The position numbers were made by a program, and so were the translations under genes. Positions 12,956 through 13,042 of a DNA stretch of 13,042 nt are shown here, piece after piece. How positions within the stretch are numbered: position 1 is the stretch's first letter; every line of letters begins with the position of its first letter. Source of the stretch: Candidatus Hydrogenedentota bacterium (GTDB taxonomy: Bacteria > Hydrogenedentota > Hydrogenedentia > Hydrogenedentales > JAGMZX01). Where the stretch lies: the NCBI GenBank assembly GCA_029556545.1, contig JAKQEQ010000064.1, positions 1-13,042 of the forward strand. The letters run 5' to 3'. Under the pieces are notes generated by a model that saw nothing but the letters and a program-made list of their open reading frames with translations, searched no databases and was not told the origin of the DNA.

Positions 12956-13042
12956 TGAAAGTGACACGACGCGAGTTTGTGGGGATGACGGCGGCGGCGC
13001 TGGCGGCCGCGCCGGGGGCCGTCGAGAGAACCGAGGCCACCT
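12952..13042 (+). CDS. Start of a gene with a twin-arginine (Tat) signal, truncated by the window end
   Basis: Only about 30 codons are visible. The start overlaps the fibre stop (ATGATG at 12952-12957; either ATG is possible). The product begins MMKVTRREFVGMTAAALAAA, a textbook Tat leader: RR followed by x-Phe-hydrophobic, then an Ala-rich hydrophobic stretch and a small-residue region (APGAVERTEAT) before probable cleavage. Tat substrates are exported folded, often as periplasmic or surface enzymes. The mature domain lies outside the window, so its function is unknown. Its coupling to the fibre gene suggests both are made together. Confidence 0.7.
   Translation, partial: MMKVTRREFVGMTAAALAAAPGAVERTEAT

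Noticed and set aside
1-13042. CRISPR array, tRNA, rRNA, insertion sequence or integrase
   Set aside because: I saw no regularly spaced direct repeats, no tRNA-like cloverleaf, no transposase or recombinase motifs and no terminal inverted repeats.

Overview
The window is one block of late genes from a tailed phage or prophage with a lambda-like head module. All complete genes lie on the + strand and are tightly packed, often with ATGA or GTGA stop/start overlaps. The order is: small terminase, large terminase (GpA type), gpW-like head-tail joiner, lambda-type portal, ClpP-like head protease with a nested scaffold, DUF2190 decoration-type protein, major capsid protein, head completion and tail-connector candidates, a duplicated-domain tail-tube candidate and a tail fibre. 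DNA is GC-rich throughout (by eye about 60-65 %), with strong GC bias at third codon positions; this explains the many long antisense open frames, none of which I accept. Genes use Shine-Dalgarno sites and ATG/GTG starts, so the host is a high-GC bacterium. The sequence does not identify the phylum. Whether the element is a free phage or a prophage cannot be told: no integrase, repressor, lysis gene or att site is inside the window.

Layout. 1-129: G-rich leader upstream of the terminase, where cos or pac would be expected. 130-2636: DNA packaging. 2680-3144: an accessory pocket between the large terminase and gpW, holding a 46-residue NrdR-like zinc ribbon and then a self-contained unit (TTGACA promoter, probably leaderless 57-codon gene, Rho-independent terminator) built like a phage 'moron'. 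3160-7432: head assembly from gpW to major capsid. 7497-8876: a two-domain enzyme with a GT42/DUF115-like N-terminal half and a GT-A-like C-terminal half with a DAD motif, inserted inside the structural module. 8878-10829: head completion protein, a PASTA-domain connector protein and a protein made of two diverged copies of one domain, the best tail-tube candidate. 10832-12955: a long repetitive tail-fibre-like protein that unexpectedly begins with a Sec-type signal sequence or membrane anchor. 12952-end: the start of a gene whose product begins with a twin-arginine (Tat) signal.

How the genes work together: terminase cuts and pumps DNA through the portal into a shell assembled from the capsid protein on the scaffold. 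The ClpP-like protease matures the shell, the DUF2190 protein probably decorates it, and gpW and the 8878 and 9255 products close the connector and join the tail. The unusual content is the glycosyltransferase fusion, the PASTA domain, the Sec-type fibre and the Tat protein. It suggests this element also invests in host-surface or virion-surface modification, which is inference. No tape-measure, tail chaperone, tail-tip or lysis gene is present, so the tail module is either downstream or unusual.
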